NCBI GenBank assembly: GCA_041656735.1
Contig: JBBACY010000002.1
Span: forward strand, 124,001 to 188,000
Reading direction: 5' to 3'
DNA: 64,000 nt
Source: Perlabentimonas sp041656735
Lineage (GTDB): Bacteria > Bacteroidota > Bacteroidia > Bacteroidales > Tenuifilaceae
The position numbers and the translations under genes were made by a program. Below, one piece after another: positions 17,610 through 25,691 of the stretch; position 1 is the stretch's first letter; each line of letters starts with the position of its first letter. The notes below the pieces were generated by a model that did no database searches, was not told the DNA's origin, and saw nothing but the letters and a program-made list of their open reading frames with translations.

Positions 17610-18038
17610 CTAGTTTTCAGTTTCGGTGTAATCACGGCGTACAATAAACTTGGTATTCACAGGTAACTTTTGTGCAGCGAGGCGTAATGCTTCTTTAGCT
17701 ACCTCGTAAGGTACTCCTTCGGCTTCAATAAGAATACGACCTGGAGTAACTGGTGCTACAAATCCCTCGGGGGCACCCTTACCTTTACCCATACGAACTT
17801 CGGCGGGTTTTTTGGTAATAGGTTTGTCGGGGAAAATGCGAATCCAAATCTGGCCTTCACGTTTCATATAACGTGTAACGGCCTGACGAGCAGCTTCTAT
17901 TTGCCTTCCTGTAATCCAAATGGTATCTAATGATTTGATACCAAAAGATCCGAATGCAAGTTGGTTTCCACGCTGGGCAACGCCCTTCATGCGACCTTTT
18001 TGCTGCCTTCTGAATTTAGTTTTCTTTGGCTGTAACAT
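17610..18038 (-). CDS. rplP: 50S ribosomal protein uL16
   Basis: 142 residues. MLQPKKTKFRRQQKGRMKG and PDKPITKKPAEVRMGKGKGA are diagnostic. It organises the A-site and peptidyl-transferase region. It lies 27 bases after rpsC and 7 before rpmC, in standard S10 order. Confidence 0.98.
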   Translation of the reverse strand: MLQPKKTKFRRQQKGRMKGVAQRGNQLAFGSFGIKSLDTIWITGRQIEAARQAVTRYMKREGQIWIRIFPDKPITKKPAEVRMGKGKGAPEGFVAPVTPGRILIEAEGVPYEVAKEALRLAAQKLPVNTKFIVRRDYTETEN

Positions 18039-18065
18039 TTCCTAAAATCGTTTAAATGCTATTAA

Positions 18066-18791
18066 CTATTTCCTTTTCTTACGAGTATTGGCTCCACGTG
18101 GTGGCCTGTTGCCATGCTGTGGTGCACTCGGTGCGCTCTTGCCTACGTTAGGCGATAAATCAGGTTTTCCATAAACCTCACCGTTGCAAATCCAAACCTT
18201 AATACCCATCAGCCCTACCTTAGTAAGTGCCTCGCCCAGTGCATAGTCAATATCAGCACGGAATGTATGTAGAGGAATTCTTCCCTCCTTATAAGTTTCT
18301 GAACGTGCCATTTCTGCTCCACCTAAGCGACCAGAGATTTGCACTTTAATACCTTCAGCCCCCATACGCATTGATGATGCAATGGTCATTTTAATGGCTC
18401 TACGATATGAGATACGTCCTTCAACCTGACGGGCAATGTTGTTTGCAACAATGGTTGCGTCAAGTTCGGGGCGTTTAATCTCAAAGATATTAATTTGCAC
18501 CTCCTTATTGGTGATATTCTTAAGTTCCTCTTTAAGTTTATCAACCTCTTGTCCACCTTTTCCGATAATTATACCGGGGCGAGCTGTATGTACGGTTACG
18601 GTGATGAGCTTTAGTGTACGCTCAATCACAATTTTCGATACGCTTGCTTTAGCTAAACGTGCAGAAAGGTACTCTCGTATCTTTCTATCCTCCACTAGCT
18701 TTTGAGCGTAATGGTTTCCACCATACCAGTTAGAATCCCATCCTTTGATGATACCTAACCTATTGCTTATCGGATTAACTTTCTGTCCCAT
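18066..18791 (-). CDS. rpsC: 30S ribosomal protein uS3
   Basis: 241 residues. The KH domain (RPGIIIGKGGQEVDKLKEEL) and the C-terminal domain (GRLGGAEMARSETYKEGRIP) are intact. It is part of the mRNA entry helicase of the 30S head. The C-terminus ends in a Pro/Arg/Lys-rich disordered tail. It starts immediately after the rplV stop with no gap. Confidence 0.98.
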   Translation of the reverse strand: MGQKVNPISNRLGIIKGWDSNWYGGNHYAQKLVEDRKIREYLSARLAKASVSKIVIERTLKLITVTVHTARPGIIIGKGGQEVDKLKEELKNITNKEVQINIFEIKRPELDATIVANNIARQVEGRISYRRAIKMTIASSMRMGAEGIKVQISGRLGGAEMARSETYKEGRIPLHTFRADIDYALGEALTKVGLMGIKVWICNGEVYGKPDLSPNVGKSAPSAPQHGNRPPRGANTRKKRK

Positions 18792-19214
18792 TTAGCTCTG
18801 TGTGTTTTGAGTATCATTAGTAACTGCGCTGTCTAGTACAACTGTAACATGGTTTGAACGTTTCCTAACTCTGTGGGCACGTCCTTGGGGGGCGGTTCTA
18901 ATCCGCTTAAGCATACGTCCTTCGTCAACAAATATTTCCTTAACGAAAAGATTAGCATCCTCAATACGAACACCTTCGTTTTTAGCCTGCCAGTTAGCTA
19001 AAGCTGATAGTATCAACTTTTCTACCTTCATTGCTGGCTCCTTAGGTGTAAATCTGAGGATGTCGATGGCCTTATTGACCTGCTTTCCCCTAACCAAATC
19101 AACAACCAAGCGCATTTTGCGAGGAGATGTAGGATTATTTCTTAATATGGCAAAAGCCCTACTTTTTTTCTCCTCCTTATTTTTTTCTGCTCTTATACGT
19201 TTTCTTGCACCCAT
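18792..19214 (-). CDS. rplV: 50S ribosomal protein uL22
   Basis: 140 residues. The fold includes FAILRNNPTSPRKMRLVVDL, VRGKQVNKAIDILRFTPKEP and the tunnel-reaching hairpin with GRMLKRIRTAPQGRAHRVRK. Its long loop lines the nascent-peptide tunnel next to uL4. It is 24 bases after rpsS and abuts rpsC. Confidence 0.98.
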   Translation of the reverse strand: MGARKRIRAEKNKEEKKSRAFAILRNNPTSPRKMRLVVDLVRGKQVNKAIDILRFTPKEPAMKVEKLILSALANWQAKNEGVRIEDANLFVKEIFVDEGRMLKRIRTAPQGRAHRVRKRSNHVTVVLDSAVTNDTQNTQS

Positions 19215-19238
19215 TATTCTTGGTTTAAGATCTAATTA

Positions 19239-19508
19239 CTATTTCTTTCTACTACCGGAATGACCACGGAATGTACGTGTAGGCGCAAACTCTCCGAGTT
19301 TGTGACCTACCATATTCTCAGTTACGTAAACTGGGATAAACTTATTCCCGTTGTGTACAGCAACTGTGTGGCCTACAAAGTCCGGTGACAACATAGAGGC
19401 TCTCGACCAGGTTTTAATAACCTGTTTCTTGTTGGCGGTATTCATATTAATGATACGCGTTTCCAACTTATGCTCTATATATGGACCTTTTTTTAATGAA
19501 CGACTCAT
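19239..19508 (-). CDS. rpsS: 30S ribosomal protein uS19
   Basis: 89 residues: MSRSLKKGPYIEHKLETRI at the start and VYVTENMVGHKLGEFAPTRT with FRGHSGSRKK at the end. uS19 sits in the 30S head with uS13. Gaps are 18 bases after rplB and 24 before rplV. Confidence 0.98.
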   Translation of the reverse strand: MSRSLKKGPYIEHKLETRIINMNTANKKQVIKTWSRASMLSPDFVGHTVAVHNGNKFIPVYVTENMVGHKLGEFAPTRTFRGHSGSRKK

Positions 19509-19526
19509 AGTTCGATGATTTTCAGA

Positions 19527-20351
19527 TTACTTTTTCCTACGTTCAACGATAAACTTGCTCGACTGTTTTTTCTTTGAGCGAGTTTTATATCCCTTAGCCG
19601 GAATGCCATTGCGCGAGCGTGGATGTCCACCAGATGAACGGCCTTCGCCACCACCCATTGGGTGATCAACTGGGTTCATCACAACTCCTCGTACTCTTGA
19701 CCTACGGCCTAACCAGCGTGAACGTCCGGCTTTACCTGAACATGTAAGAGCGTGGTCGGAATTCGAAACAGTTCCTATAGTTGCTTTGCACGAAATTTGA
19801 ACCATCCTAATTTCACCACTGGGTAATTTTAGAACGGCATATTTTCCTTCGCGAGCAAGCAGCTGTGCATAGGAACCAGCGCTACGAGCCATAACTCCGC
19901 CTTGTTCTGGTTTCAGCTCAATGTTATGAACTAGTGTACCAAGGGGTATTTCCGATAAGTACAATGTGTTACCTAATTCTGGGGCAACACCTTTACCCGA
20001 CATAATGGTCTGACCTACCTCGAGGCCAGCGGGTGCAATGATATAGCGTTTTTCGCCATCGGCATATACAACTAATGCAATGCGTGCAGAACGATTGGGA
20101 TCGTACTCAATTGTTTTCACAACGGCAGCCACTCCATCGCGATTGCGCGCAAAGTCTATTATCCTGTAACGACGTTTATGCCCTCCTCCAATGTTTCGAA
20201 TAGTCATCTTTCCGGAATTATTCCTTCCGCCTGACTTTTTTATGGGGGCTAATAACGATTTCTCAGGTGTAGTAGTTGTAATGTCGTCAAATACACCTAT
20301 AATTTTATGTCTTTGACCTGGGGTAACAGGTTTTAGTTTTCTTACAGCCAT
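19527..20351 (-). CDS. rplB: 50S ribosomal protein uL2
   Basis: 274 residues, standard length. The sequence GRNNSGKMTIRNIGGGHKRR and the C-terminal VRGVVMNPVDHPMGGGEGRS contain the conserved His essential for peptidyl transferase function. It is needed for subunit association. It follows rplW by five bases. Confidence 0.99.
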   Translation of the reverse strand: MAVRKLKPVTPGQRHKIIGVFDDITTTTPEKSLLAPIKKSGGRNNSGKMTIRNIGGGHKRRYRIIDFARNRDGVAAVVKTIEYDPNRSARIALVVYADGEKRYIIAPAGLEVGQTIMSGKGVAPELGNTLYLSEIPLGTLVHNIELKPEQGGVMARSAGSYAQLLAREGKYAVLKLPSGEIRMVQISCKATIGTVSNSDHALTCSGKAGRSRWLGRRSRVRGVVMNPVDHPMGGGEGRSSGGHPRSRNGIPAKGYKTRSKKKQSSKFIVERRKK

Positions 20352-20356
20352 TCTAC

Positions 20357-20647
20357 TTAAATGTTGCTAAAAAAATCAATCTGTTCACCTTCATTTAACG
20401 TTACGATGGCCTTTTTATAGCTGGCAGTTTTACCTGCTATAACGCCAGTACGAGTAAAACGAGATTTCTGTTTTCCTCCGTAACGCATTGTATTCACGCC
20501 TTTTACGGTTACACCGTAAAATTCTTCAACAGCCTTTTTTACCTCTAAGCGGTTGGCGGTATTTTGCACGATAAATCCGTAACGATTTAACTTTTCGCCT
20601 AACTTTTCCATCTTTTCGGTTACTACAGGCCTAATTATAATATTCAT
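20357..20647 (-). CDS. rplW: 50S ribosomal protein uL23
   Basis: 96 residues with IIRPVVTEKMEKLGEKLNRY, VQNTANRLEVKKAVEEFYGV and NTMRYGGKQKSRFTRTG. It is the exit-tunnel docking site for trigger factor and SRP. It lies 11 bases after rplD and 5 before rplB. Confidence 0.98.
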   Translation of the reverse strand: MNIIIRPVVTEKMEKLGEKLNRYGFIVQNTANRLEVKKAVEEFYGVTVKGVNTMRYGGKQKSRFTRTGVIAGKTASYKKAIVTLNEGEQIDFFSNI

Positions 20648-20658
20648 AGCTACAGGAT

Positions 20659-21291
20659 TTATGCTATTTTAAACATCTTGTTTAAAACATCAATTGAACT
20701 CTCAACAAGTACAATGGTGTTCGCATTCATAATTTCGTATGTATTTACGTTTGAAGCGATTACCACTTTTTGTTTTTGTAAGTTTCTGGAGGACAAATAT
20801 ATATTATTATTTGGTTCTCTTAGTACAAAAACTGTTTTTTTATCTAGTAAGTTGAGATTCTTGCAGATGTTTATAAATTCCTTGGTTTTTGGAGACTCAA
20901 AATTCCAGTCTTCAATAACCATTATAGAGTTCTGATTTAGCTTGTAGGAAAACGCACTTTTGCGAGCTAGCTGCTTCAACTTCTTGTTAAGTTTGAAACT
21001 ATAGTCGCGAGGCGTTGGGCCAAATACTCTTCCACCACCTCTAAATACTGGTGATTTAATAGAGCCTGCTCTGGCTGTACCAGTGCCTTTTTGCTTTTTA
21101 ATTTTCCTAGTGCTTCCAGCTATCTCGCTGCGTTGCTTAGCCTTATGCGTACCTTGTCGTTGGTTCGCCAAGTATTGCTTAACATCGAGGTAGATGGCAT
21201 GATCGTTAGGCTGGATACCAAAAATTTGCTCATTGAGTTCAACTTTTCGTCCTGTATCCTTACCTGTTGTATTAAGTACGTTGATTTCCAT
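20659..21291 (-). CDS. rplD: 50S ribosomal protein uL4
   Basis: 210 residues. The tunnel loop RQGTHKAKQRSEIAGSTRKI with KQKGTGTARAGSIKSPVFRG is clear. In gamma-proteobacteria uL4 represses the S10 operon; no matching leader is evident here because the S10 genes follow fusA directly. Its ATG overlaps the rplC stop by one base (TAATG). Confidence 0.98.
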   Translation of the reverse strand: MEINVLNTTGKDTGRKVELNEQIFGIQPNDHAIYLDVKQYLANQRQGTHKAKQRSEIAGSTRKIKKQKGTGTARAGSIKSPVFRGGGRVFGPTPRDYSFKLNKKLKQLARKSAFSYKLNQNSIMVIEDWNFESPKTKEFINICKNLNLLDKKTVFVLREPNNNIYLSSRNLQKQKVVIASNVNTYEIMNANTIVLVESSIDVLNKMFKIA

Positions 21292-21908
21292 TACTTCTCA
21301 ATGATTAGATATGAACCTTTTGGGCCTGGTATTGAGCCTTTTACTATTAGTAGGTTGTTTTCAGGTATCACCTTGATAAGCCTTAGATTAATAACCTTAA
21401 CGGTTTCTCCTCCTTGTCTTCCGGCCATACGCATCCCCTTAAATACTCTACTAGGGTATGAACTTGCTCCGATAGATCCTGGAGCACGAAGGCGGTTGTG
21501 TTGACCGTGAGTTTGATCACCAACACCACTAAATCCGTGACGTTTCACTACACCTTGAAATCCTTTTCCTTTGGATATTCCGATAACATCAATCCATTTG
21601 TCTTCAAGGAAAATTTCTGATGTAACCACGTCGCCTAGCTGGTATTCCTTATCCCACTCTTTAAATTCAACCAGCTTGCGTTTTGGCGCAGTTTTGGCCT
21701 TTTCAAAGTGTCCGAGCATAGGTTTGCTGGTGTGCTTCTCCTTTTTTTCATCAAAGGCTAATTGTAGTGCAGAATAACCATCTTGCTCTACAGTTTTTAC
21801 CTGAGTGACAACGCAGGGACCTGCTTCGATAACAGTGCATGGTATGTTTTTACCCTCGGCACTGAATACAGAAGTCATTCCGATTTTTCTTCCTATTATT
21901 CCTGACAT
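21291..21908 (-). CDS. rplC: 50S ribosomal protein uL3
   Basis: 205 residues. It starts MSGIIGRKIGMTSVFSAEGK and has the central GISKGKGFQGVVKRHGFSGV with GDQTHGQHNRLRAPGSIGAS loop that reaches the peptidyl-transferase centre. It is an assembly initiator. It is 25 bases after rpsJ and overlaps rplD by one base. Confidence 0.98.
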   Translation of the reverse strand: MSGIIGRKIGMTSVFSAEGKNIPCTVIEAGPCVVTQVKTVEQDGYSALQLAFDEKKEKHTSKPMLGHFEKAKTAPKRKLVEFKEWDKEYQLGDVVTSEIFLEDKWIDVIGISKGKGFQGVVKRHGFSGVGDQTHGQHNRLRAPGSIGASSYPSRVFKGMRMAGRQGGETVKVINLRLIKVIPENNLLIVKGSIPGPKGSYLIIEK

Positions 21909-21933
21909 TGTAATAATTGATTAATTAACACAC

Positions 21934-22239
21934 TCATACTTTAATTTCTACTTCGACTCCACTAGGCAATTCGAGCTTCATTAGGGCATCGATTGTTTTC
22001 GGTGTGGAGCTGTAGATGTCGAGTAGTCTCTTGAAAGAGCTTAGCTGAAACTGCTCTCTCGATTTCTTATTCACAAAAGTGGATCGGTTCACAGTGAAGA
22101 TACGTTTGTGCGTTGGAAGGGGTATTGGTCCGTTCACAATTGCACCCGTTGACTTAACGGTCTTAACGATCTTCTCGGCCGATTTGTCCACTAAATTGTG
22201 GTCATAAGATTTTAGTTTAATTCTAATCTTTTGGCTCAT
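21934..22239 (-). CDS. rpsJ: 30S ribosomal protein uS10
   Basis: 101 residues: MSQKIRIKLKSYDHNLVDKS at the start and GPIPLPTHKRIFTVNRSTFV in the middle. Besides its ribosomal role, uS10 is the NusE transcription antitermination factor. It follows fusA by 21 bases; tuf is not between them, unlike the enterobacterial str operon. Confidence 0.98.
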   Translation of the reverse strand: MSQKIRIKLKSYDHNLVDKSAEKIVKTVKSTGAIVNGPIPLPTHKRIFTVNRSTFVNKKSREQFQLSSFKRLLDIYSSTPKTIDALMKLELPSGVEVEIKV

Positions 22240-22260
22240 TTTACAACAAATGGTAAATGA

Positions 22261-24378
22261 TTAATCGACTTCGTTTACTATTTTACCACTGGACTTTTCT
22301 ACAACTTCCTTCGCAATGGTGGCAGGAACCTCAGCATAGTGAGAAAACTCCATTGATGAGGTAGCCCTTCCGGAAGAGAGCGTCCGTAGTACGGTAACAT
22401 ATCCAAATTGTTCGGATAATGGAACCTTTGCTTTAATTACACGTGCAACGCCTTTTGAATCCATGCTATTAACCTGTCCCCTACGCTTATTCAAATCACC
22501 AATCACATCGCCCATATACTCCTCGGGGGTAACTACCTCCACGGCCATAATGGGTTCAAGTAAAACTGGTCTTGCTTTGGGGGCTGCATGGCGAAACGCC
22601 TGGCGAGCCGCGATCTCAAATGACAGTGCATCAGAGTCAACTGCGTGGAATGATCCATCTTTTAGGGTCACCTTAAGACTAGATAAGGAGTATCCTGCAA
22701 GAACACCATTCTTCATAGCTAATTCAAATCCTTTCTGTACAGATGGGATGTATTCTTTAGGGATATTTCCACCTTTTACCTGGTCAACAAATTGCAGACC
22801 TACTACGCCTTCGTCGGCTGGGCCAACTTCAACAATAATATCGGCAAATTTACCCCTACCACCTGATTGCTTCTTAAACAATTCTCGGTGTTCTGTTACT
22901 TGGGTGATAGCCTCTCTATAGGCTACCTGAGGAGCTCCTTGGTTGATCCCAACCTTAAACTCTCTCTTTAGTCTATCAACAATAATTTCAAGGTGTAGCT
23001 CGCCCATACCGCTAATTACGGTTTGGCCACTATCCTCGTCAGTATGAACCTGGAATGTAGGATCCTCTTCAGAAAGCTTGCCTAGTGCAACCCCAAGCTT
23101 ATCGAGGTCCTGTTGGGTTTTGGGTTCAACCGCCAGCCCAATTACAGGTTCGGGGAAGGTCATAGATTCAAGTAGAATTTGATTCTTCTCTGTGCAAACC
23201 GTGTCGCCAGTTCTAAGATCTTTAAAACCTACTGCAGCGCAAATGTCTCCAGCGTCACAAAATTCAATTGGATTCTGCTTATTGGAATGCATTTGGTAGA
23301 GGCGGCTAATACGCTCTTTTTTACCGCTTCGCATGTTAAAGATATAGCTACCGCTTTCAAGTTTACCAGAGTAAACCCTAATAAAAGCGAGTCTTCCTAC
23401 AAATGGGTCGGTGGCAATTTTAAATGCCAACCCACAGAAAGGCTCATTCACGTCGGGTTCACGTATTAACTCTTCTCCTGAATCTGGGTGTGTTCCATGC
23501 ACTGCACCAACATCCATTGGGCTGGGCATAAAACTTGTAATGGCATCCAACAAACGCTGAATACCTTTGTTTTTAAATGAAGCACCGCAAAGCACTGGAA
23601 CAATTGAAAGATTAATTGTTGCCTTGCGAATTGTTTCAAGAATTTCTTCCTTAGTAATGGAATTTGGATCTTCGAAAAAGCGCTCCAAAAGGTCATCGTT
23701 GTACTCAGCCACAGCCTCGATGAGTTTTTCACGCCATTCGTTTACTTCTTCAACCATTTCTGAGGGTACATCCTCGTAACGATATTCAGTAGTTTTGGTT
23801 TTAGGATCTTCAAACCAAACTATTGCTCTGTTTTCTATTAAGTCAACTACACCAATAAAGTTCTCTTCGGCTCCAATGGGTAATTGAATAGGAATTGGCT
23901 TTGAACCGAGCATTTCTTTTATCTGTTGAACTACGGATAAAAAATCGGCTCCTGTTCTGTCCATTTTATTTACGAAAGCCAATCGAGGTACATGGTACTT
24001 ATCGGCTTGGCGCCAAACAGTTTCACTTTGTGGCTCAACACCTCCTACTGCACAAAAAACAGCAACTGCTCCATCGAGTACTCTAAGGGAGCGCTCAACT
24101 TCAACAGTAAAGTCAACGTGACCAGGAGTGTCAATTATATTAATCTGATACTGATGATCGTTGTAGTTCCAAAAAGTAGTTGTTGCTGCAGATGTAATTG
24201 TTATTCCTCTCTCCTGCTCCTGAACCATCCAGTCCATTGTAGCAGCTCCATCATGCGTTTCTCCTATCTTATGTGTCTTACCCGTGTAGTATAATATACG
24301 TTCGGATGTTGTAGTTTTACCAGCATCAATGTGGGCCATGATGCCTATGTTACGGGTAAACTTTAAATCTCTGCTCAT
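22261..24378 (-). CDS. fusA: elongation factor G (canonical)
   Basis: 705 residues. It catalyses ribosomal translocation and, with RRF, recycling. All GTPase motifs are canonical: AHIDAGKTTTSERIL (G1), RGITITSAATT (switch I), DTPGHVDFTVEVERS with the catalytic His (switch II) and NKMDRTGAD (G4). Domains II-V follow. It lies between rpsG (41 bases) and rpsJ (21 bases). It is the reference for judging the degenerate EF-G2 encoded at 25692-27848. Confidence 0.99.
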   Translation of the reverse strand: MSRDLKFTRNIGIMAHIDAGKTTTSERILYYTGKTHKIGETHDGAATMDWMVQEQERGITITSAATTTFWNYNDHQYQINIIDTPGHVDFTVEVERSLRVLDGAVAVFCAVGGVEPQSETVWRQADKYHVPRLAFVNKMDRTGADFLSVVQQIKEMLGSKPIPIQLPIGAEENFIGVVDLIENRAIVWFEDPKTKTTEYRYEDVPSEMVEEVNEWREKLIEAVAEYNDDLLERFFEDPNSITKEEILETIRKATINLSIVPVLCGASFKNKGIQRLLDAITSFMPSPMDVGAVHGTHPDSGEELIREPDVNEPFCGLAFKIATDPFVGRLAFIRVYSGKLESGSYIFNMRSGKKERISRLYQMHSNKQNPIEFCDAGDICAAVGFKDLRTGDTVCTEKNQILLESMTFPEPVIGLAVEPKTQQDLDKLGVALGKLSEEDPTFQVHTDEDSGQTVISGMGELHLEIIVDRLKREFKVGINQGAPQVAYREAITQVTEHRELFKKQSGGRGKFADIIVEVGPADEGVVGLQFVDQVKGGNIPKEYIPSVQKGFELAMKNGVLAGYSLSSLKVTLKDGSFHAVDSDALSFEIAARQAFRHAAPKARPVLLEPIMAVEVVTPEEYMGDVIGDLNKRRGQVNSMDSKGVARVIKAKVPLSEQFGYVTVLRTLSSGRATSSMEFSHYAEVPATIAKEVVEKSSGKIVNEVD

Positions 24379-24419
24379 CTAATTCTCTGCCTCTGTATTA
24401 ATTTGGGTATATAAAAACA

Positions 24420-24896
24420 TTAAAACCTGAAATGTGCGAAGGCTTTATTTGCTTCAGCCATGCGGTGCATATCTTCTTTACGCTTGTAAGCTGCTCCCTC
24501 TTCATTGAAACCCGCCATAATTTCTGCAGCCAGTTTTTCACTCATTCCTTTACCCGAACGTTTACGGGAGTATAGAATCATATTTTTCATAGCTATAGAA
24601 GCTTTTCGATCGGGGCGAACTTCCATTGGTACCTGGAATGTTGCACCTCCCACACGACGGCTTTTCACCTCAACCTGAGGGGTAATGTTCTCAATGGCCT
24701 TCTTCCATATTTCGAGAGGGCTCTTCTCTGCGTCCTTCATCTTTTTCTCAACGATTTCGAGGGCGTCGTAAAAGATGTCGAATGCGATACTCTTCTTCCC
24801 GCTATACATCATATTGTTCACAAAACGTGTAACAAATGGATCTTGAAATTTAGGATCGGGTAAAAGTATCCTCTTTTTTGGTTTTGTTTTTCTCAT
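24420..24896 (-). CDS. rpsG: 30S ribosomal protein uS7
   Basis: 158 residues. LPDPKFQDPFVTRFVNNMMY, EVKSRRVGGATFQVPMEVRP and YKRKEDMHRMAEANKAFAH are diagnostic. uS7 nucleates 30S head assembly. The gap to rpsL is only 27 bases and contains a small inverted repeat TTTAAACA-AAC-TGTTTAAA (about 24899-24917). Confidence 0.98.
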   Translation of the reverse strand: MRKTKPKKRILLPDPKFQDPFVTRFVNNMMYSGKKSIAFDIFYDALEIVEKKMKDAEKSPLEIWKKAIENITPQVEVKSRRVGGATFQVPMEVRPDRKASIAMKNMILYSRKRSGKGMSEKLAAEIMAGFNEEGAAYKRKEDMHRMAEANKAFAHFRF

Positions 24897-24923
24897 TTTT
24901 TAAACAAACTGTTTAAATGTTAA

Positions 24924-25304
24924 TTAACTTTTTTTCTTGGGTCTCTTGGTTCCATACTTGGAGCGACGCTGTGTGCGACCTTCAACTCCAGATGCATCAA
25001 GTGTTCCTCTAACAAGGTGATAACGAACGCCGGGTAAATCTTTAACCCTGCCTCCGCGGATAAGCACGATTGAGTGCTCCTGTAGATTGTGACCTTCTCC
25101 AGGAATATAAGCGTTTACCTCGTTTCCGTTGGTAAGTCTTACCCTGGCAACCTTTCTCATTGCTGAGTTAGGTTTCTTAGGAGTAGTGGTGTACACACGT
25201 ACACATACCCCACGACGCTGAGGGCACGAATCTAGAGCTGGCGATTTGCTCGTCTCTACAATCTTTGTCCTCCCTTTTCTCACTAATTGCTGAATAGTAG
25301 GCAT
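24924..25304 (-). CDS. rpsL: 30S ribosomal protein uS12
   Basis: 126 residues. It sits in the decoding centre and controls fidelity. TTTPKKPNSAMRKVARVRLT and GGRVKDLPGVRYHLVRGTLD retain the lysines whose replacement gives streptomycin resistance, so the gene looks like the sensitive type. It is the first gene of the ribosomal block, with two Bacteroidota-type promoters upstream (25352-25381 and 25439-25469). Confidence 0.99.
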   Translation of the reverse strand: MPTIQQLVRKGRTKIVETSKSPALDSCPQRRGVCVRVYTTTPKKPNSAMRKVARVRLTNGNEVNAYIPGEGHNLQEHSIVLIRGGRVKDLPGVRYHLVRGTLDASGVEGRTQRRSKYGTKRPKKKS

Positions 25305-25351
25305 ATATACTTCTTAGTTTAATTATAAAGTCTCTCTAATAAAATGGGTTG

Positions 25352-25381
25352 CAAAGGTATTCTTTTTTATTAAACACCAAA
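25352..25381 (-). promoter_or_regulatory. proximal promoter of the rpsL-led ribosomal operon
   Basis: On the minus strand TTTG (25378-25381), 18 bases, TACCTTTG (25352-25359), a full match to the Bacteroidota sigma-ABfr consensus. Predicted start near 25347, leader about 43 bases. Confidence 0.8.
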
Positions 25382-25438
25382 ACATTTTTACCCATTTTTA
25401 TTGTTAGTTAGCGTTTTACTACACTAAAATTGCGGGCG

Positions 25439-25469
25439 CAAAGGTAAGAACACCATTTAATAAATCCAA
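25439..25469 (-). promoter_or_regulatory. distal promoter of the rpsL-led ribosomal operon
   Basis: On the minus strand TTGG (25466-25469), 19 bases, TACCTTTG (25439-25446): a perfect -7 box and a near-match -33 box. It lies 87 bases upstream of the proximal promoter, giving a tandem arrangement common for ribosomal operons. Confidence 0.6.
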
Positions 25470-25580
25470 GGGTTTTTGATATTAATATATGTTCTTAACT
25501 AATTATTTTCACTTATTTTGAGAGAGATAGGCTCATTTCCTGTTTTGCAACAAAACCACAAAAGTTATCTGTACTGAAAA

Positions 25581-25610
25581 TTTGTTTAAATCAAATTTTT
25601 AGTATTTTTG
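25581..25610 (+). promoter_or_regulatory. promoter of the EF-G2 gene
   Basis: TTTG (25581-25584), 18 bases, TATTTTTG (25603-25610): full consensus match. Predicted start near 25615, leader about 75 bases to the ATG at 25692. The rest of 25305-25691 is AT-rich and contains no gene. Confidence 0.75.
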
Positions 25611-25691
25611 GGGAGCTTTTTATTAAAAGTTCTATCGACTTAATACTTGCCGATAGTCAAAATATTGTTAAACCGCAGTAAAGCAACTTGC

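Noticed and set aside
25647..25691. 15-residue extension of EF-G2
   Set aside because: The family begins at the MKTYQ-type start; the extension has no resemblance to it.
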